Numbered from the stretch's first letter, positions 16,704-26,800 are shown. The stretch: DNA of 64,000 bases from Prosthecobacter sp. (GCF_014879935.1 NZ_JACSRD010000146.1:1-64000); one strand, 5' to 3'. Made by a program: numbers and translations. The notes: generated by a model not told the origin, from the letters alone.

Positions 16704-17864
16704 ATGGCCAGACACTCCATCTTCCTGCTCATCCTGGCGGCGGTCTCATTGATCGCTCTCGGCATCACGATGCTGGCGAGCACCACGTTCGAAGTCGCTG
16801 GCGAAGGCGCGGAGGATTATGTGACGCTCTGGCGGCAGCTCGTCTGGCTGGGCGTTTCCGTTGCCGGCTGCATGGTGGCGGCATTGATCGACTACAATGT
16901 CTGGATGCGCTGGCGCTGGCACATCCTGATCACCGCGGCGGTGCTGCTGGCGCTCTGCTACGCGCCGCTGATCGGCGTGAAGATCAATGGCTCGCGCCGC
17001 TGGATCGGCATGCAGGGCTTTGGCATCTCTAGCTTCCGCGTGCAGCCCTCCGAATTCGGCAAGATCGCCCTGATCATCGTGCTGGCGGGCTGGTTTGCCA
17101 CGCATGAGACGCTCACCCGGACGTTCTGGCGTGGATTCGCCCTGCCGGGTCTGATTTTGATGGGAGTGGTGGGGCTGATCGGCTGCGAGTTCGATCTCGG
17201 CAGCGCCCTGCTCACGGCGACTGTGGGCATGGGGGTGATGTTTGTGGCCGGAACGAAGATCCGCTATCTCGTGCTGATCATTCTGGCCTGCGGAGCGGGT
17301 TTGTGGGCGGGCGTGAAATACCTGCCGAACCGCTTTGACCGCATCATGGTCACCTTTGACCTCGAAAAGCACAAGGAGGGCCTCGGTTTGCAGCAGTGGG
17401 TGTCCAAGCTGGCCTTCGGCTCCGGCGGCGTCGATGGCCGGGGCTTGGGCGAAGGGCGCATGAAGCTGTCCTACCTGCCCGAAGCACACACTGACTTCAT
17501 TTTCCCGATGGTGGGGGAGGAACTGGGCCTGCGCGGCACGGCGGCCGTCGTCCTGGCCTTCGCGGTGCTGGTGATGAGCGGCTTCATGGTCTCCGCCTAT
17601 GCGCCCAATCGTTTTGGCAAGCTGCTCGGCGCAGGTCTCACGTTTCTGCTGGGGATGGAAGCACTCTTGAACATGGGGGTGACGACCGCGTTGCTGCCGA
17701 ACAAGGGCCTCCCGCTGCCCTTCGTGAGCTACGGTGGTTCCAGCCTGGTGGCTGCGATGGTCGCGGTGGGCATCCTGATCAACATCCATCGCCAGGGCGT
17801 GCATCTGACCTGGGATCAACTTCCCGTGATCCGCCGGAAGCGCCGCTGGACGCCGCAGTTGTAG
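16704..17864 (+). CDS. ftsW: Septal peptidoglycan glycosyltransferase FtsW
   Basis: SEDS-family membrane enzyme that polymerises lipid II at the septum with FtsI. 386 residues and about ten membrane segments. Family features: KINGSRRWIGMQGFG and VQPSEFGKIALIIVLAGW in the first half, the conserved loop DFIFPMVGEELGLRG, and the C-terminal PLPFVSYGGSSLVAAM. The cluster position supports FtsW rather than its paralogue RodA. Translation may be affected by the inverted repeat ending just before its ATG. Confidence 0.93.
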   Translation: MARHSIFLLILAAVSLIALGITMLASTTFEVAGEGAEDYVTLWRQLVWLGVSVAGCMVAALIDYNVWMRWRWHILITAAVLLALCYAPLIGVKINGSRRWIGMQGFGISSFRVQPSEFGKIALIIVLAGWFATHETLTRTFWRGFALPGLILMGVVGLIGCEFDLGSALLTATVGMGVMFVAGTKIRYLVLIILACGAGLWAGVKYLPNRFDRIMVTFDLEKHKEGLGLQQWVSKLAFGSGGVDGRGLGEGRMKLSYLPEAHTDFIFPMVGEELGLRGTAAVVLAFAVLVMSGFMVSAYAPNRFGKLLGAGLTFLLGMEALLNMGVTTALLPNKGLPLPFVSYGGSSLVAAMVAVGILINIHRQGVHLTWDQLPVIRRKRRWTPQL

Positions 17865-17990
17865 GCGGTCTTAGCCCTTGATCATGGACGCTTCGTGGCT
17901 TTCCTCAGCTTTGCCGGGGTCGTCCTCCGCCAGGGTCAACGGGACCCGCGAAGTGCTTCCGGTTCAACCCTTTCAGCCTTTTGAATCTCA

Positions 17991-19118
17991 GTGAAACAGA
18001 AAAATCCGAAGTCCGTCCACGTGCTCATTGCGTGTGGCGGCACCGGGGGGCATTTGTTCCCCGGCATCGCCGTGGGTGAGGTGCTCGCCTCACGCGGCCA
18101 TGACGTCACGCTGCTCATCAGCGAAAAGAAAATCGATTCCCTGGCCGCCTCCGGCCACAAGGAGCTGCGCTTCGAGAAAATGCCGTTCCTGGCCATGCCG
18201 AAGCCGTGGTCGCCGAAGATGATCGGCTTTTTGAAAGGACTGTGGCAGGGCACGAAACGCTGCCGCCAGATCATCCGGGATCATGATGTCAAAGTGGTGC
18301 TCGGCATGGGCGGCTTCACGTCGTTCGCGCCGCTTTATGCGGGCCGCAAGGAAGGCTGCCGCACCTTGATTCACGAAAGCAATGCGATCCCCGGCAAGGC
18401 GAACCGCCTGAACGCCCGCTTCAGCGACATCGTGCTGTGCGGGCTCGAAGCCTGCAAAGAGCACTTCCCGAAACACGGCGATGTGCGTGTCGTCGGCACG
18501 CCGATCCGCAGCAGCATGAAGCAGCAGAACGGCGACGACCCGAGGGCGTTTTTCAAGCTGGACAAGGACAGGCGTACGCTGCTCGTCATGGGCGGCAGCC
18601 AGGGAGCTCGTGGCGTGAACCGCGCGGTGGGCATGGCGCTCGAGCAATTCGAGAGCATGGGCATCCAGGTGCTGCACATCGCCGGACCGACCGATTACGA
18701 GGAGGTGCGTGATGTTTATGCGAAGATCCCGATGCTGAAGCAGCATGTGGCCGCGTTCTGCCATCGCATGGATCTGGCGTATCGCGCAGCGGATGTCGCC
18801 GTCGCACGTTCAGGGGCCTCGTCGATGTCGGAGCTGGCTTACTTCGGCGTGCCGAGCCTGCTGGTGCCTTATCCGTATGCCGCTGAGGATCATCAGACGC
18901 GGAACGCGGAGATTTTCGACCAGGTGGGTGCTGGTCGCATGATCAAGGAGAGCGATTTGAACGCCGACTCGCTCGCCGACGCCGTGCGGAGCATCGTGAA
19001 TGACACGCGGAAGGCTGGCGACATGAAGAAGGCGGCGCAGAAGCTCGCGGTGAAGAATTCCGCCGAGAAAATCGCCGACCTGATCGTCAAGGAGGCTGAC
19101 AAGGCCCAGACCGCGTAA
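17991..19118 (+). CDS. murG: Lipid II-forming GlcNAc transferase MurG
   Basis: Peripheral membrane glycosyltransferase that adds GlcNAc to lipid I. 375 residues from a GTG; the family N-terminus ACGGTGGHLFPGIAVGEVL follows at about residue 13. HESNAIPGKANR, MGGSQGARGVNRAV and the C-terminal donor-site block GASSMSELAYFGVPSLLVPYP are all present. A 126-nt gap separates it from ftsW. It is the last cell-wall gene of the cluster here: murC, murB, ddl, ftsQ, ftsA and ftsZ are not in the window, although in many bacteria they follow murG. Confidence 0.95.
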   Translation: MKQKNPKSVHVLIACGGTGGHLFPGIAVGEVLASRGHDVTLLISEKKIDSLAASGHKELRFEKMPFLAMPKPWSPKMIGFLKGLWQGTKRCRQIIRDHDVKVVLGMGGFTSFAPLYAGRKEGCRTLIHESNAIPGKANRLNARFSDIVLCGLEACKEHFPKHGDVRVVGTPIRSSMKQQNGDDPRAFFKLDKDRRTLLVMGGSQGARGVNRAVGMALEQFESMGIQVLHIAGPTDYEEVRDVYAKIPMLKQHVAAFCHRMDLAYRAADVAVARSGASSMSELAYFGVPSLLVPYPYAAEDHQTRNAEIFDQVGAGRMIKESDLNADSLADAVRSIVNDTRKAGDMKKAAQKLAVKNSAEKIADLIVKEADKAQTA

Positions 19119-19144
19119 ATCCAGCCGATCTTGCCATTTCCTGT

Positions 19145-19165
19145 GCTTCTGGCCGGACCGGAAGC
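19145..19165 (+). terminator. Hairpin after murG, likely end of the dcw operon
   Basis: GCTTCTGG, 5-nt loop, CCGGAAGC forms an 8-bp stem with one G-U pair 26 nt after the murG stop, followed by ATCCTTGTTTG, which is only moderately T-rich. It also argues against the upstream start codons (19131 and 19197) of the next gene. Confidence 0.4.
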
Positions 19166-19232
19166 ATCCTTGTTTGAAACACCGGGCGGAACCGCTATGT
19201 ATCCAGCCCCTCAAACCCCAACCTCACCTCCT

Positions 19233-20354
19233 ATGAATCTCACACGCACGGCTTACGGCACCTGGAGTGGCGGCCGCTTCATGCACTACGGCGAACAACT
19301 CTCCGAAGAGCACTACATGCAGCTCATGCGCGATTCGTTTGCCAAGGGTGTGCGCACCTTCGTCACCGCGGATGTGTATGGCGTGGGTCGTGCCGATGCC
19401 CTGCTGGGCGAGGCGCTGAAAGGCATCCCGCGTGAGGAATACTGCCTCGTCGGCATCGTGGGCCACGACATTTACGAAGGCATCCGCCAGGGCTCCCGCG
19501 GCTACCCGCGCTTCACCGATCCCACGCTGCGCGGGCCGGAGAAGTATTACGACTACCTCAAGATGGCGACGGAAAAGAGCCTCGAACGTTGCCAGACCAG
19601 CAAGTTTGATCTCCTGATGCTTCACAACCCGGACAGCATCAGCTACACGAGCGAAAAAGTGTGGGATGCCTTCACCAATATCCGCGATGAAGGCCTCACC
19701 GACCGTCTCGGCATTGCTCCCGGACCGGCGAACGGCTTCACGCTCGACATGATCGAGTGCTTCGAGCGCTACGGCGACCGCATGGACTGGGCGATGATCA
19801 TTTTGAATCCCTTCGAGCCCTGGCCCGGTCAGCACGTGCTCGCCGCGGCGGAGAAGAACAAGGTCGATATCCTCGCCCGCGTCGTCGATTACGGCGGTCT
19901 CTTCCACGATGACGTGAAGCCCGGCCACAAATTCCGCGATGGCGATCATCGCACGCACCGCCCCGGCGAGTGGATCGAGCACGGCGTGGAGCGTCTCGAA
20001 AAAGTGCGCCCCATCGCGCAGAAGCACGGTTTGAGCATGCTACAGCTCGCCTGCTTGTGGACTTTGGGGAACACAGCCGTGAAAAGTGTCGTCCCCACGC
20101 TCATCCAGGAGCACGGCGAAGGTGCGCGCAGCATTGAGAGCAAGCTCGACGACCTCGCCGCACTGCCGGAGCAATGCCTGAGCAAGGAAGAGATCGAAAC
20201 CATCCGTCAAATCGGCGACAACACCGGCTGCATGGCCCTCAAAGGCGCCAGCCAGCGTCATCCGGGTGACATGGAACCGCGTGCCGACGAATGGGCGATG
20301 CGCGATGATCTCATGGCTCTCGCAGGCCGTTTCGGCGTGCAGTGGGCGTGGTGA
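19233..20354 (+). CDS. Aldo/keto reductase family protein
   Basis: 373 residues from the ATG at 19233. In-frame starts at 19131 and 19197 exist but would include the hairpin region. It shows the TIM-barrel pattern of NADPH-dependent aldo/keto reductases: an N-terminal strand with an active-site-like Tyr (TADVYGVGRADALLGEAL), the strand-4 motif LLMLHNPD with the conserved His, and a C-terminal half ending in ESKLDDLAALP. The RSIES-type loop that normally binds the nucleotide phosphate is near GARSIESKLDD. The substrate is unknown. It is not obviously tied to the cell-wall genes before it or the kinase/nadB pair after it. Confidence 0.85.
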   Translation: MNLTRTAYGTWSGGRFMHYGEQLSEEHYMQLMRDSFAKGVRTFVTADVYGVGRADALLGEALKGIPREEYCLVGIVGHDIYEGIRQGSRGYPRFTDPTLRGPEKYYDYLKMATEKSLERCQTSKFDLLMLHNPDSISYTSEKVWDAFTNIRDEGLTDRLGIAPGPANGFTLDMIECFERYGDRMDWAMIILNPFEPWPGQHVLAAAEKNKVDILARVVDYGGLFHDDVKPGHKFRDGDHRTHRPGEWIEHGVERLEKVRPIAQKHGLSMLQLACLWTLGNTAVKSVVPTLIQEHGEGARSIESKLDDLAALPEQCLSKEEIETIRQIGDNTGCMALKGASQRHPGDMEPRADEWAMRDDLMALAGRFGVQWAW

Positions 20355-20414
20355 ACTCCTGATTGACGCATCCTGCGGGCGAAACCAGATTCATCCAAAC
20401 ATCCGTTACTCGTT

Positions 20415-21179
20415 TTGAACCATGACGAAGCTCCTTCCGCCCTCGAATCGCGTCTTGAAAGCCAGGCGCGTGCTTTCCACTCTGCCGCGGAAGACCTTCA
20501 ACGGCGAACAGGCGGCGGAACAAGTGCGACAGCACCTCGCGGAGGCGAAACGGCACATCTTGCAGAGTGGGCACGGGAACGAGGCGTCCTGACTGACGGG
20601 CGGGAATTTGAAATCTGCGCGCTTGTCTCCAACAGCACCAGTGAACATGAGGTGCGGTATCACAAAGACCAAAACCGTGCATGGAAGCGCACATGGGCGG
20701 GTTTTTACGGCCAGGTGCCTTGCCCCGATAACGGCCGCCTTGGACGACGAAACGCCACGCCCTCCGAGTACCTGCGGCGCATGGCGCTGCAGATCCGTGT
20801 GTTCGCCAGCGACATCCGGTTGGAGGGAGTCTGTGTGTCGGAAAAGCCCAGCATGATCATCGGGCAGCCCGCAGGCGAGCCTTCCTTTATCATCTCCCAA
20901 GACTGGCTGGACAGGGTCCGGGACACGACTCCCTCGGACATCGCCGCTTTTCTCAACGACGAAGGCTTTGAACCTGTGACACGCTCGTATTTCGGCTGGT
21001 ATCGCGACGCGGATGGCACGGTGATCGTTGATGCCAAGGCGGACAATTTCATCACCACCGAGGCGGATATCATCGCGCTCGACCTGCAAATGGCCCAGTT
21101 TTCGCGTGAAGAAGCCCTTGCAGCGGGTTTGACATCTCCGCCAGACATGGACGAAGACTCCAGCCTATTCTCTTCATGA
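20415..21179 (+). CDS. Polyvalent-protein-type kinase, coupled to nadB
   Basis: Resembles the Ser/Thr/Tyr kinase domain family first described in phage polyvalent proteins. From about residue 50: LAEWARERGVLTDG, SEHEVRYHKD, AWKRTWAGFYG, TPSEYLRRMALQIRVF, DIRLEGVCV, then GTVIVDAKADNFITT and IIALDL, where a kinase would have its catalytic and metal-binding segments. The first 50 residues in this frame do not look coding and the only start is a TTG. An ATG frame at 20422 is more gene-like there, so the true N-terminus probably comes from that frame (see 20422-20592). The stop overlaps the nadB ATG (ATGA). Targets unknown. Confidence 0.7.
   Translation: MNHDEAPSALESRLESQARAFHSAAEDLQRRTGGGTSATAPRGGETAHLAEWARERGVLTDGREFEICALVSNSTSEHEVRYHKDQNRAWKRTWAGFYGQVPCPDNGRLGRRNATPSEYLRRMALQIRVFASDIRLEGVCVSEKPSMIIGQPAGEPSFIISQDWLDRVRDTTPSDIAAFLNDEGFEPVTRSYFGWYRDADGTVIVDAKADNFITTEADIIALDLQMAQFSREEALAAGLTSPPDMDEDSSLFSS
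20422..20592 (+). CDS. Small ORF overlapping the kinase gene, probably its true N-terminal part
   Basis: 56 residues starting MTKLLPPSNRVLKARRVLST, ATG start, too short for the ORF track. Its third codon positions are mostly G or C, as in neighbouring genes, while the overlapping kinase frame is much less biased here. If one A is added to the AAA in GGCGAAACGG, this frame runs into the kinase as ...AEAKTAHLAEWARERG, a natural-looking join. Either a base is missing from the sequence, the gene has a real -1 frameshift, or this is a separate small protein translated ahead of the kinase. Confidence 0.45.
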   Translation: MTKLLPPSNRVLKARRVLSTLPRKTFNGEQAAEQVRQHLAEAKRHILQSGHGNEAS

Positions 21180-22780
21180 TCGAATCCGATTTCATCATCG
21201 TCGGAACCGGCGCGGGTGGCCTTAGCGCGGCGTTACATGCCTCGGAGCATGGGAACGTGGTGATGATCACGAAAAGAGGCGCGCTCGATTCGAATTCGAA
21301 CTGGGCGCAGGGCGGCATCGCCTGCGTCACGGCGGAGAACGACTCCATCGAGAAACACGTGAGCGACACGCTGATTGCCGGCGCCGGTTTGTGCAAGGAG
21401 AGCGCGGTGCGCACGATCGTGAGCGAGGGGCCGGCCCGCATTGCCGAACTGGTGAAGTGGGGCGTTCATTTTGACCAGCGTGAGTCCGAGAGCGGCCATC
21501 TGGAGTTCGATCTGACCAAGGAAGGCGGCCACACCGCCCGTCGTGTGCTGCATGCCGCCGATGCCACCGGGCGCGAGATCACGGAAAAGCTGCTCGCGGC
21601 CGTTCGCGCGAAGCCAAACATCACGATTTACGAGAATCATTACGCCATCGACCTCATCACGACGGCGAAACTGGGCCTCGTGTCCGAGGATCGCGTGCTC
21701 GGGCTCTACGTGCTCGATGAAACCACGGGTGAGGTGCACACCTTCCGCTCGGATCGTGTCATCCTGGCCACCGGCGGCTGCGGACGCGTTTATTTGTACA
21801 CGACGAACCCACGGGTGGCGACGGGCGATGGCGTGGCGATGGCCTGGCGGGCCGGAGCGACGATCTCGGACATGGAGTTCATCCAGTTCCATCCGACCTG
21901 TCTCTACCATCCGCAGAAGCGCTCGTTTTTGATCACCGAGGCCATGCGTGGTGAAGGAGCGCGTCTGATCGGCAAGGACGGCGAGGAGTTCATGCAGAGT
22001 TACGACCCGCGTGGGTCGCTCGCCCCGCGTGACATCGTGGCGCGTGCCATCGACCACGAGATCAAGCGCACCGGCGGTCCCTGCGTGTACCTCGACATCA
22101 GCCACAAGCCGGCAGACTTCATCGCACACCACTTCCCGAACATCCAGAAGGCCTGCCTTGAAGTCGGGATCGACATCACGAAAGAGCCGATCCCCGTCGT
22201 TCCCGCTGCGCATTATCAGTGCGGTGGTGTTTTGACCGATGTGAACGGCGCCACCAACATCCGCGGCTTGTGCGCGGTGGGTGAAGTCGGCTGCACCGGA
22301 TTGCATGGTGCGAACCGTCTGGCGAGCAACTCGCTGCTCGAATGCTGTGTCACCGCGTATCGGGCCGTGAATCACCTCCTCAAAAAGATTCCGCCGGGCA
22401 AAAAAGCCGAGCAGAGCTACGAACTGCGGCCCTGGCAGGTCAGCGGCGTCGTGGAAAATGACGAACTCGTCGTCATCTACCACAACTGGGATGAGATCCG
22501 CCGCCTGATGTGGGACTACGTCTCGATCGTGCGCACCAACAAGCGCCTCCAACGCGCCGCCGCCCGTCTGCGGAACCTCAAACGCGAGGTACAGGAGTTT
22601 TACTGGAACAACCGCGTGACGAGCGAGATCCTAGAACTGCGCAACCTCGTTGAAACCGCCTCCCTCATCGTCGAATGCGCCATCCGCCGCCACGAAAGCC
22701 GCGGGCTGCATTTCACGCTCGACTACCCGCAGCCGGACGACTCCAGGAGTCCGCAGGACACCACCCTGAGACGCTACTGA
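21176..22780 (+). CDS. nadB: L-aspartate oxidase NadB
   Basis: FAD enzyme oxidising L-aspartate to iminoaspartate, the first step of de novo NAD synthesis; cytoplasmic. 534 residues. N-terminal FAD loop DFIIVGTGAGGLSAALHASE, SNWAQGGIACVT, the active-site segment HTARRVLHAADATG, MEFIQFHPTCLYHP, RGEGARLIGKDGEEFM, AHYQCGGVLTDVNGATNIRGL and EVGCTGLHGANRLASNSLLE, then the helical C-terminal domain. The usual partner nadA is not in the window. Coupled to the kinase gene upstream and followed by a good terminator. Confidence 0.95.
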   Translation: MIESDFIIVGTGAGGLSAALHASEHGNVVMITKRGALDSNSNWAQGGIACVTAENDSIEKHVSDTLIAGAGLCKESAVRTIVSEGPARIAELVKWGVHFDQRESESGHLEFDLTKEGGHTARRVLHAADATGREITEKLLAAVRAKPNITIYENHYAIDLITTAKLGLVSEDRVLGLYVLDETTGEVHTFRSDRVILATGGCGRVYLYTTNPRVATGDGVAMAWRAGATISDMEFIQFHPTCLYHPQKRSFLITEAMRGEGARLIGKDGEEFMQSYDPRGSLAPRDIVARAIDHEIKRTGGPCVYLDISHKPADFIAHHFPNIQKACLEVGIDITKEPIPVVPAAHYQCGGVLTDVNGATNIRGLCAVGEVGCTGLHGANRLASNSLLECCVTAYRAVNHLLKKIPPGKKAEQSYELRPWQVSGVVENDELVVIYHNWDEIRRLMWDYVSIVRTNKRLQRAAARLRNLKREVQEFYWNNRVTSEILELRNLVETASLIVECAIRRHESRGLHFTLDYPQPDDSRSPQDTTLRRY

Positions 22781-22813
22781 AGCCACCGTCGAGGGCGGCT
22801 TCGCGGTCGTTTT
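22779..22813 (+). terminator. Intrinsic terminator after nadB
   Basis: GAAGCC pairs with GGCTTC, and after one mismatch CC pairs with GG; the 35-base element begins inside the nadB stop and ends in TTTT at 22810-22813. Confidence 0.45.
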
Positions 22814-22925
22814 GAACGGTTGTGCCTCGGCTGTGTCCAGCATCCTCCCCGCAAGGTGGACTGCGAATTACCCATTGCGGGTTCTGCCCTTTACCTGTTA
22901 CAATTCCCAAAACTTTGCCAACCCC

Positions 22926-23882
22926 ATGCCTGTCGGACATCTTTACTGCCTGATCAGTGTCGCCTCGCTGGCTGCCGCCATGCCGGCTGTCGGCCAGGGG
23001 GCGGGTTCGGTCTCCGCTGCGGGTGCTGTGGCCGCGCTGAAGAAGACCGGTGCCAGTCCGGCCGCAAAAACCATCCAGGTCCGGCCGCCGTCTCCCAGCA
23101 AGCCCGAGACGACCCGGAACATCAGCATCGCCGTTCCAAGTTTCAGCACGGGAGGGATCCCCAACCTCGGCTACGCGAGGTATCCGTGGAAGCTGGACAT
23201 CGTGGCCACCGTGTTCTGGGTGGGCGAGGAGCCGACGGAAAACAACCCCACGCCGAACGACAAAAGCTCGTGGGACACCAAGTGGATGGAGAGTTTCGGC
23301 GGCTACGACGACCCCGATCCAACCAAGCGCACGGAAGCCTTCACGCCGATCGGTTTCACGCCGAAACAAAACCCGTTCTATGTGGCGCTGCCGTACAACG
23401 ACTGCATCGACTACAACTCGCACAAGCCTGAGGCGTCAAAAATCATCCCCTGGTTCAAGACCCGCTTCACCCGTTCCGGCCGTACGGTGCTCAAAGGCCA
23501 GTGGGTGGCGATCCGTCACGGCAACCGCGTCTGCTACGCCCAGTGGGAGGATTGCGGCCCGTTCGTCACCGACGACCATGAGTACGTCTTTGGCAACTCA
23601 CGGCCGAAAAACACCAGCAACAACGGCGCGGGCATCGACATCTCCCCCGCCATCCGCGATTACCTGGGCCTGAAAAGCATGTCACGCTGCGACTGGCGCT
23701 TTGTGGATGTCAGCGAGGTTCCCGCCGGTCCTTGGCGCACCTTCGGCACGAACAACCACTTCGTTCATCAGCAGAAGGTCGAGAAGGAGCGCGAGCACTC
23801 GGCGATCTCCTCCCGTCTGGAGGAACTCCGCCGCATGCGTGACGAGTACTTCCGCCAGAACGGCACTGGCGCTGTGCGTTGA
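22926..23882 (+). CDS. Exported protein of unknown function, possibly a double-psi beta-barrel
   Basis: 318 residues from the ATG at 22926, which begins a signal peptide (MPVGHLYCLISVASLAAAMPAVGQG). The in-frame start at 22812 would bury it. A Lys/Pro-rich linker follows, then a 220-residue domain. The segment GRTVLKGQWVAIRHGNRVCYAQWEDCGPF, the block GAGIDISPAIRDYLGL and the late WRFVDVSEVPAGPW recall RlpA-like double-psi beta-barrels, which act on or bind peptidoglycan. That match is from memory and not certain. The C-terminus is a charged helix (EKEREHSAISSRLEELRRM). It converges with the Ser/Thr kinase gene, with only 3 nt between stops. Confidence 0.75.
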   Translation: MPVGHLYCLISVASLAAAMPAVGQGAGSVSAAGAVAALKKTGASPAAKTIQVRPPSPSKPETTRNISIAVPSFSTGGIPNLGYARYPWKLDIVATVFWVGEEPTENNPTPNDKSSWDTKWMESFGGYDDPDPTKRTEAFTPIGFTPKQNPFYVALPYNDCIDYNSHKPEASKIIPWFKTRFTRSGRTVLKGQWVAIRHGNRVCYAQWEDCGPFVTDDHEYVFGNSRPKNTSNNGAGIDISPAIRDYLGLKSMSRCDWRFVDVSEVPAGPWRTFGTNNHFVHQQKVEKEREHSAISSRLEELRRMRDEYFRQNGTGAVR

Positions 23883-23885
23883 CGC

Positions 23886-26800
23886 TCAGCGGGGTGGAGT
23901 TTGAAAGTCCAGCCGCCCGCGCTGGAAGACATGTGGCAGCGTCGCGCCGACGGGTGATGCGAGTTGCGCCGTCGGGCGGGCTTCGATGCTGCGTCCGGCA
24001 CCCGCTTTGGGCTGGTTCAGGCAGTCCTGCACATAAACGACCGCTTTCAGCGGGGATTTGACCGGCAGCTTCTCCTCCGGCTCTCCGAAGGTGCATTTTT
24101 CAAAGACGCAGTTCCGCGTGGCCAGCGCGAAGCTCTCCGGCACGCGGCAGTTGATGAAGCGGCAGTTCTGGATGCTGAGCCAGTCCTTCGTCACCTCCAT
24201 GCCCGCGTCCTCCTTGAAGACGATGGGGACCAAATCCGCATCGTGCATCGTGCAGCCGTCCAGTTTCATGCCCACGTCACCGATCTTCCAGTTCTGCATG
24301 AAGCCACCGGTGATAACGCAGTTGGCGAAATTCCAGCGGCTGCTGAAGTAGGCGGTGAACCAACCCCCTTCTTTGGCAAACGCGCAGTCCTGGAAGAGGC
24401 TGTTTTTCGCCTCGAAACTGCCGCCAAGGTCCGCAGTGACCTTCACATCGCGAAAGTGTCCGCCGTCGGTCTTCCACGAGCCTTCGCGCATGTGGAATCG
24501 CACATTCTCGATGCGCATGCCGGGCAGGCTGGTCACATCGCACCGCTGCTCGTCGTAATTGGCCTTCGGGTCCTTCTTGCCGGGCGCTCCGATGTCGATC
24601 CGGCGCAGCGGACGGTAGGTGCCGGCCGGCAGGGTGAGTTTGCCGGCCCACTCCAGCTTGTGCAGCAGCGGCTCCTTCAGCTCCGGCACGCTCGACACCT
24701 CATTTTCGAGCGTTTGAAGGTCCACTTCCTTCAATTGGATGGATTTGATCGTCACGACGTCGTCGAGCCCGAAGATCTCCAGCGGTTTGTTCAGCTTGGA
24801 ATAGTCGCCGAAGTGCAGGTAGCGTCGTTCGCCGTTCACGTTGAGGCTCTGCATGTGGGGCATGACCCGCCACGTGATGGTGACGAAGGTGTCCTCGGGA
24901 ATGCGGCCCTTGCCGGCGGCGTGACGTCCACCTGCAAAGTCTGCGTCCATCCGCAGTTCGTCCTGATTGCGCTCCCAGTTGAAGATCACCTGCTTCGCCG
25001 TGTAGGCCAGCCGTAGATTGTTCTTCTGCGTCTTGGCCGTGATCGTGAGCACCAGCGGCGGCTGGAAGCTTTCTGCAGTCGTGAAGCGCTCGCCACGGTT
25101 GAGCACGAGTTCCTTGCCTCCGGGCAGCAGTTCCCGGGCTTCGTCGAGCACCGTGAGCTTTTGCCGCGCCAGGTTGCGGATGCGTTGCGCAGCCAGACTG
25201 GCGTCGTCGCTCTTCCCCGCCTGGGTCCATTCCGCTTCGGTGGCTTTGAGCAACTCTTCGTATTTCAGGAACAGATTGATCACCCCATTGTGGCGGGCGA
25301 GTTCGATGGGACGAAGGCTGGTGCGATAGGTGGAACGCAGATTTTTCAGCGACACGGGCAGATCCGCCGCGTCGTCGGGCGGCAGCGGACTTTGAGCAGC
25401 CACACGGTCTTTCTCGGCCCGCAGGACGAGGCTCTCGGACTCCTGAGAGGCAGCGGCCAGCGCACGGTCGAGCGCTGCCGCATACTTGGAGTTCAGATCG
25501 GCCAGGGCGCTTCGATGAACGGCAAGGACATCGCGCTCCAACGCGGCGTGGAAGCTCGCATCCAGCTCACGCAGACGCTTCGCTCCTTCACTTTCCACGA
25601 CAGGCTCCGGCATCGGTGCGGGTGTGGTGGGTGCCGTTTGCGTCTTCCCATCCCACTCGATGATGAACGAGCGGCCGGCGGTTTCGAATCCGCTGCCCCA
25701 GCCGAGCACCGGGTCGGTGCCGAGCGTCATCTTGAGCACGAAGGTCTTCTCGGGCTCCTGGTCCTTCGGGCCGGAAGCCCAGCGGGTGTATTCAAACGGC
25801 TCCCCGGTGATCCAGCGCCACACACCTTTCTCACGAATCGCTCCAATCGTGACCATGCGGGCGGACACCTCCTGCACATACACCGGCATCACACGCTCCA
25901 GCCACTCCTGCTCTTCCTGGCTGGTGACGGTAAGCAGGTGGGCACCCAGACTTTCCGCGTGTTTGACCGCAGTGCTGAAGCTCATGCGCTGCTCCACCAC
26001 CTGATAATGATGTCCGTTGTGGCTCAGCACAGGAAAGTTCGTCAAAGGACTGCCTTTGGGGGCATCGGGAGCGGATTCCACCACGACGGGCATGGGCGGC
26101 GGAGGAGTTGGCGGCGGAGAAGGGATCGTCGCCGTTGCGACCGGCTTCGCATCGTTCGAATCCGTCGGCGCGGGCTTGTTTTCGACCGTCGTGACGTCGG
26201 ACGACGGTTTTTTCGAATCGCCGCTCCGCAGGAAAAAGAATGCCGCGCCGCCCAACACCACGACCGCCGTCATGATGAGGCCCCATGGGGCGCCTTGCTG
26301 CGGCGGCGGGGTGAACGGCTGCGGACGCGGGCGCGGCGGCATGCCTGCCTGGCGTTGCGGCTGGGTCCGGGCCTTCGCCACCGGCACGGTGAGGATCTGG
26401 TCGAGATCACGCCGGATTTCGCGGGCGCTCTGGTAGCGTTTCGCCACGTCCTGCTCCATGGCCTTGCGCACGATGGCATCGAAGCGCGTGTCGCAGCCCG
26501 TCTTCTCGCTCGGCAGCTTGAAAAAGCCGCGCGGGATCTCCCCGGTCAGCATGTTGTAGAGCATCACGCCCACCGCGTAGAGATCAGCACGGCCGTCCAC
26601 CATCATGTTGGTGATCAAGGCCTCCGGCGCCACGTAATCCGGCGTCCCCATCGTCATCCCACCCTGCGTGAGGCCGCTGGTCTGCGCAGGATCGTGCATC
26701 CGTGCCAGGCCGAAGTCGGCCACCTTCACCGCCCCCTCCATGTTGATGAGAACGTTGGCCGGTTTGATGTCCCGGTGGATGACACCGTGCTCGTGCGCGT

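Noticed and set aside
17865-17990. Third inverted repeat before murG, like those before murF and ftsW
   Set aside because: Only 5-bp complementarities were found, which is expected by chance.
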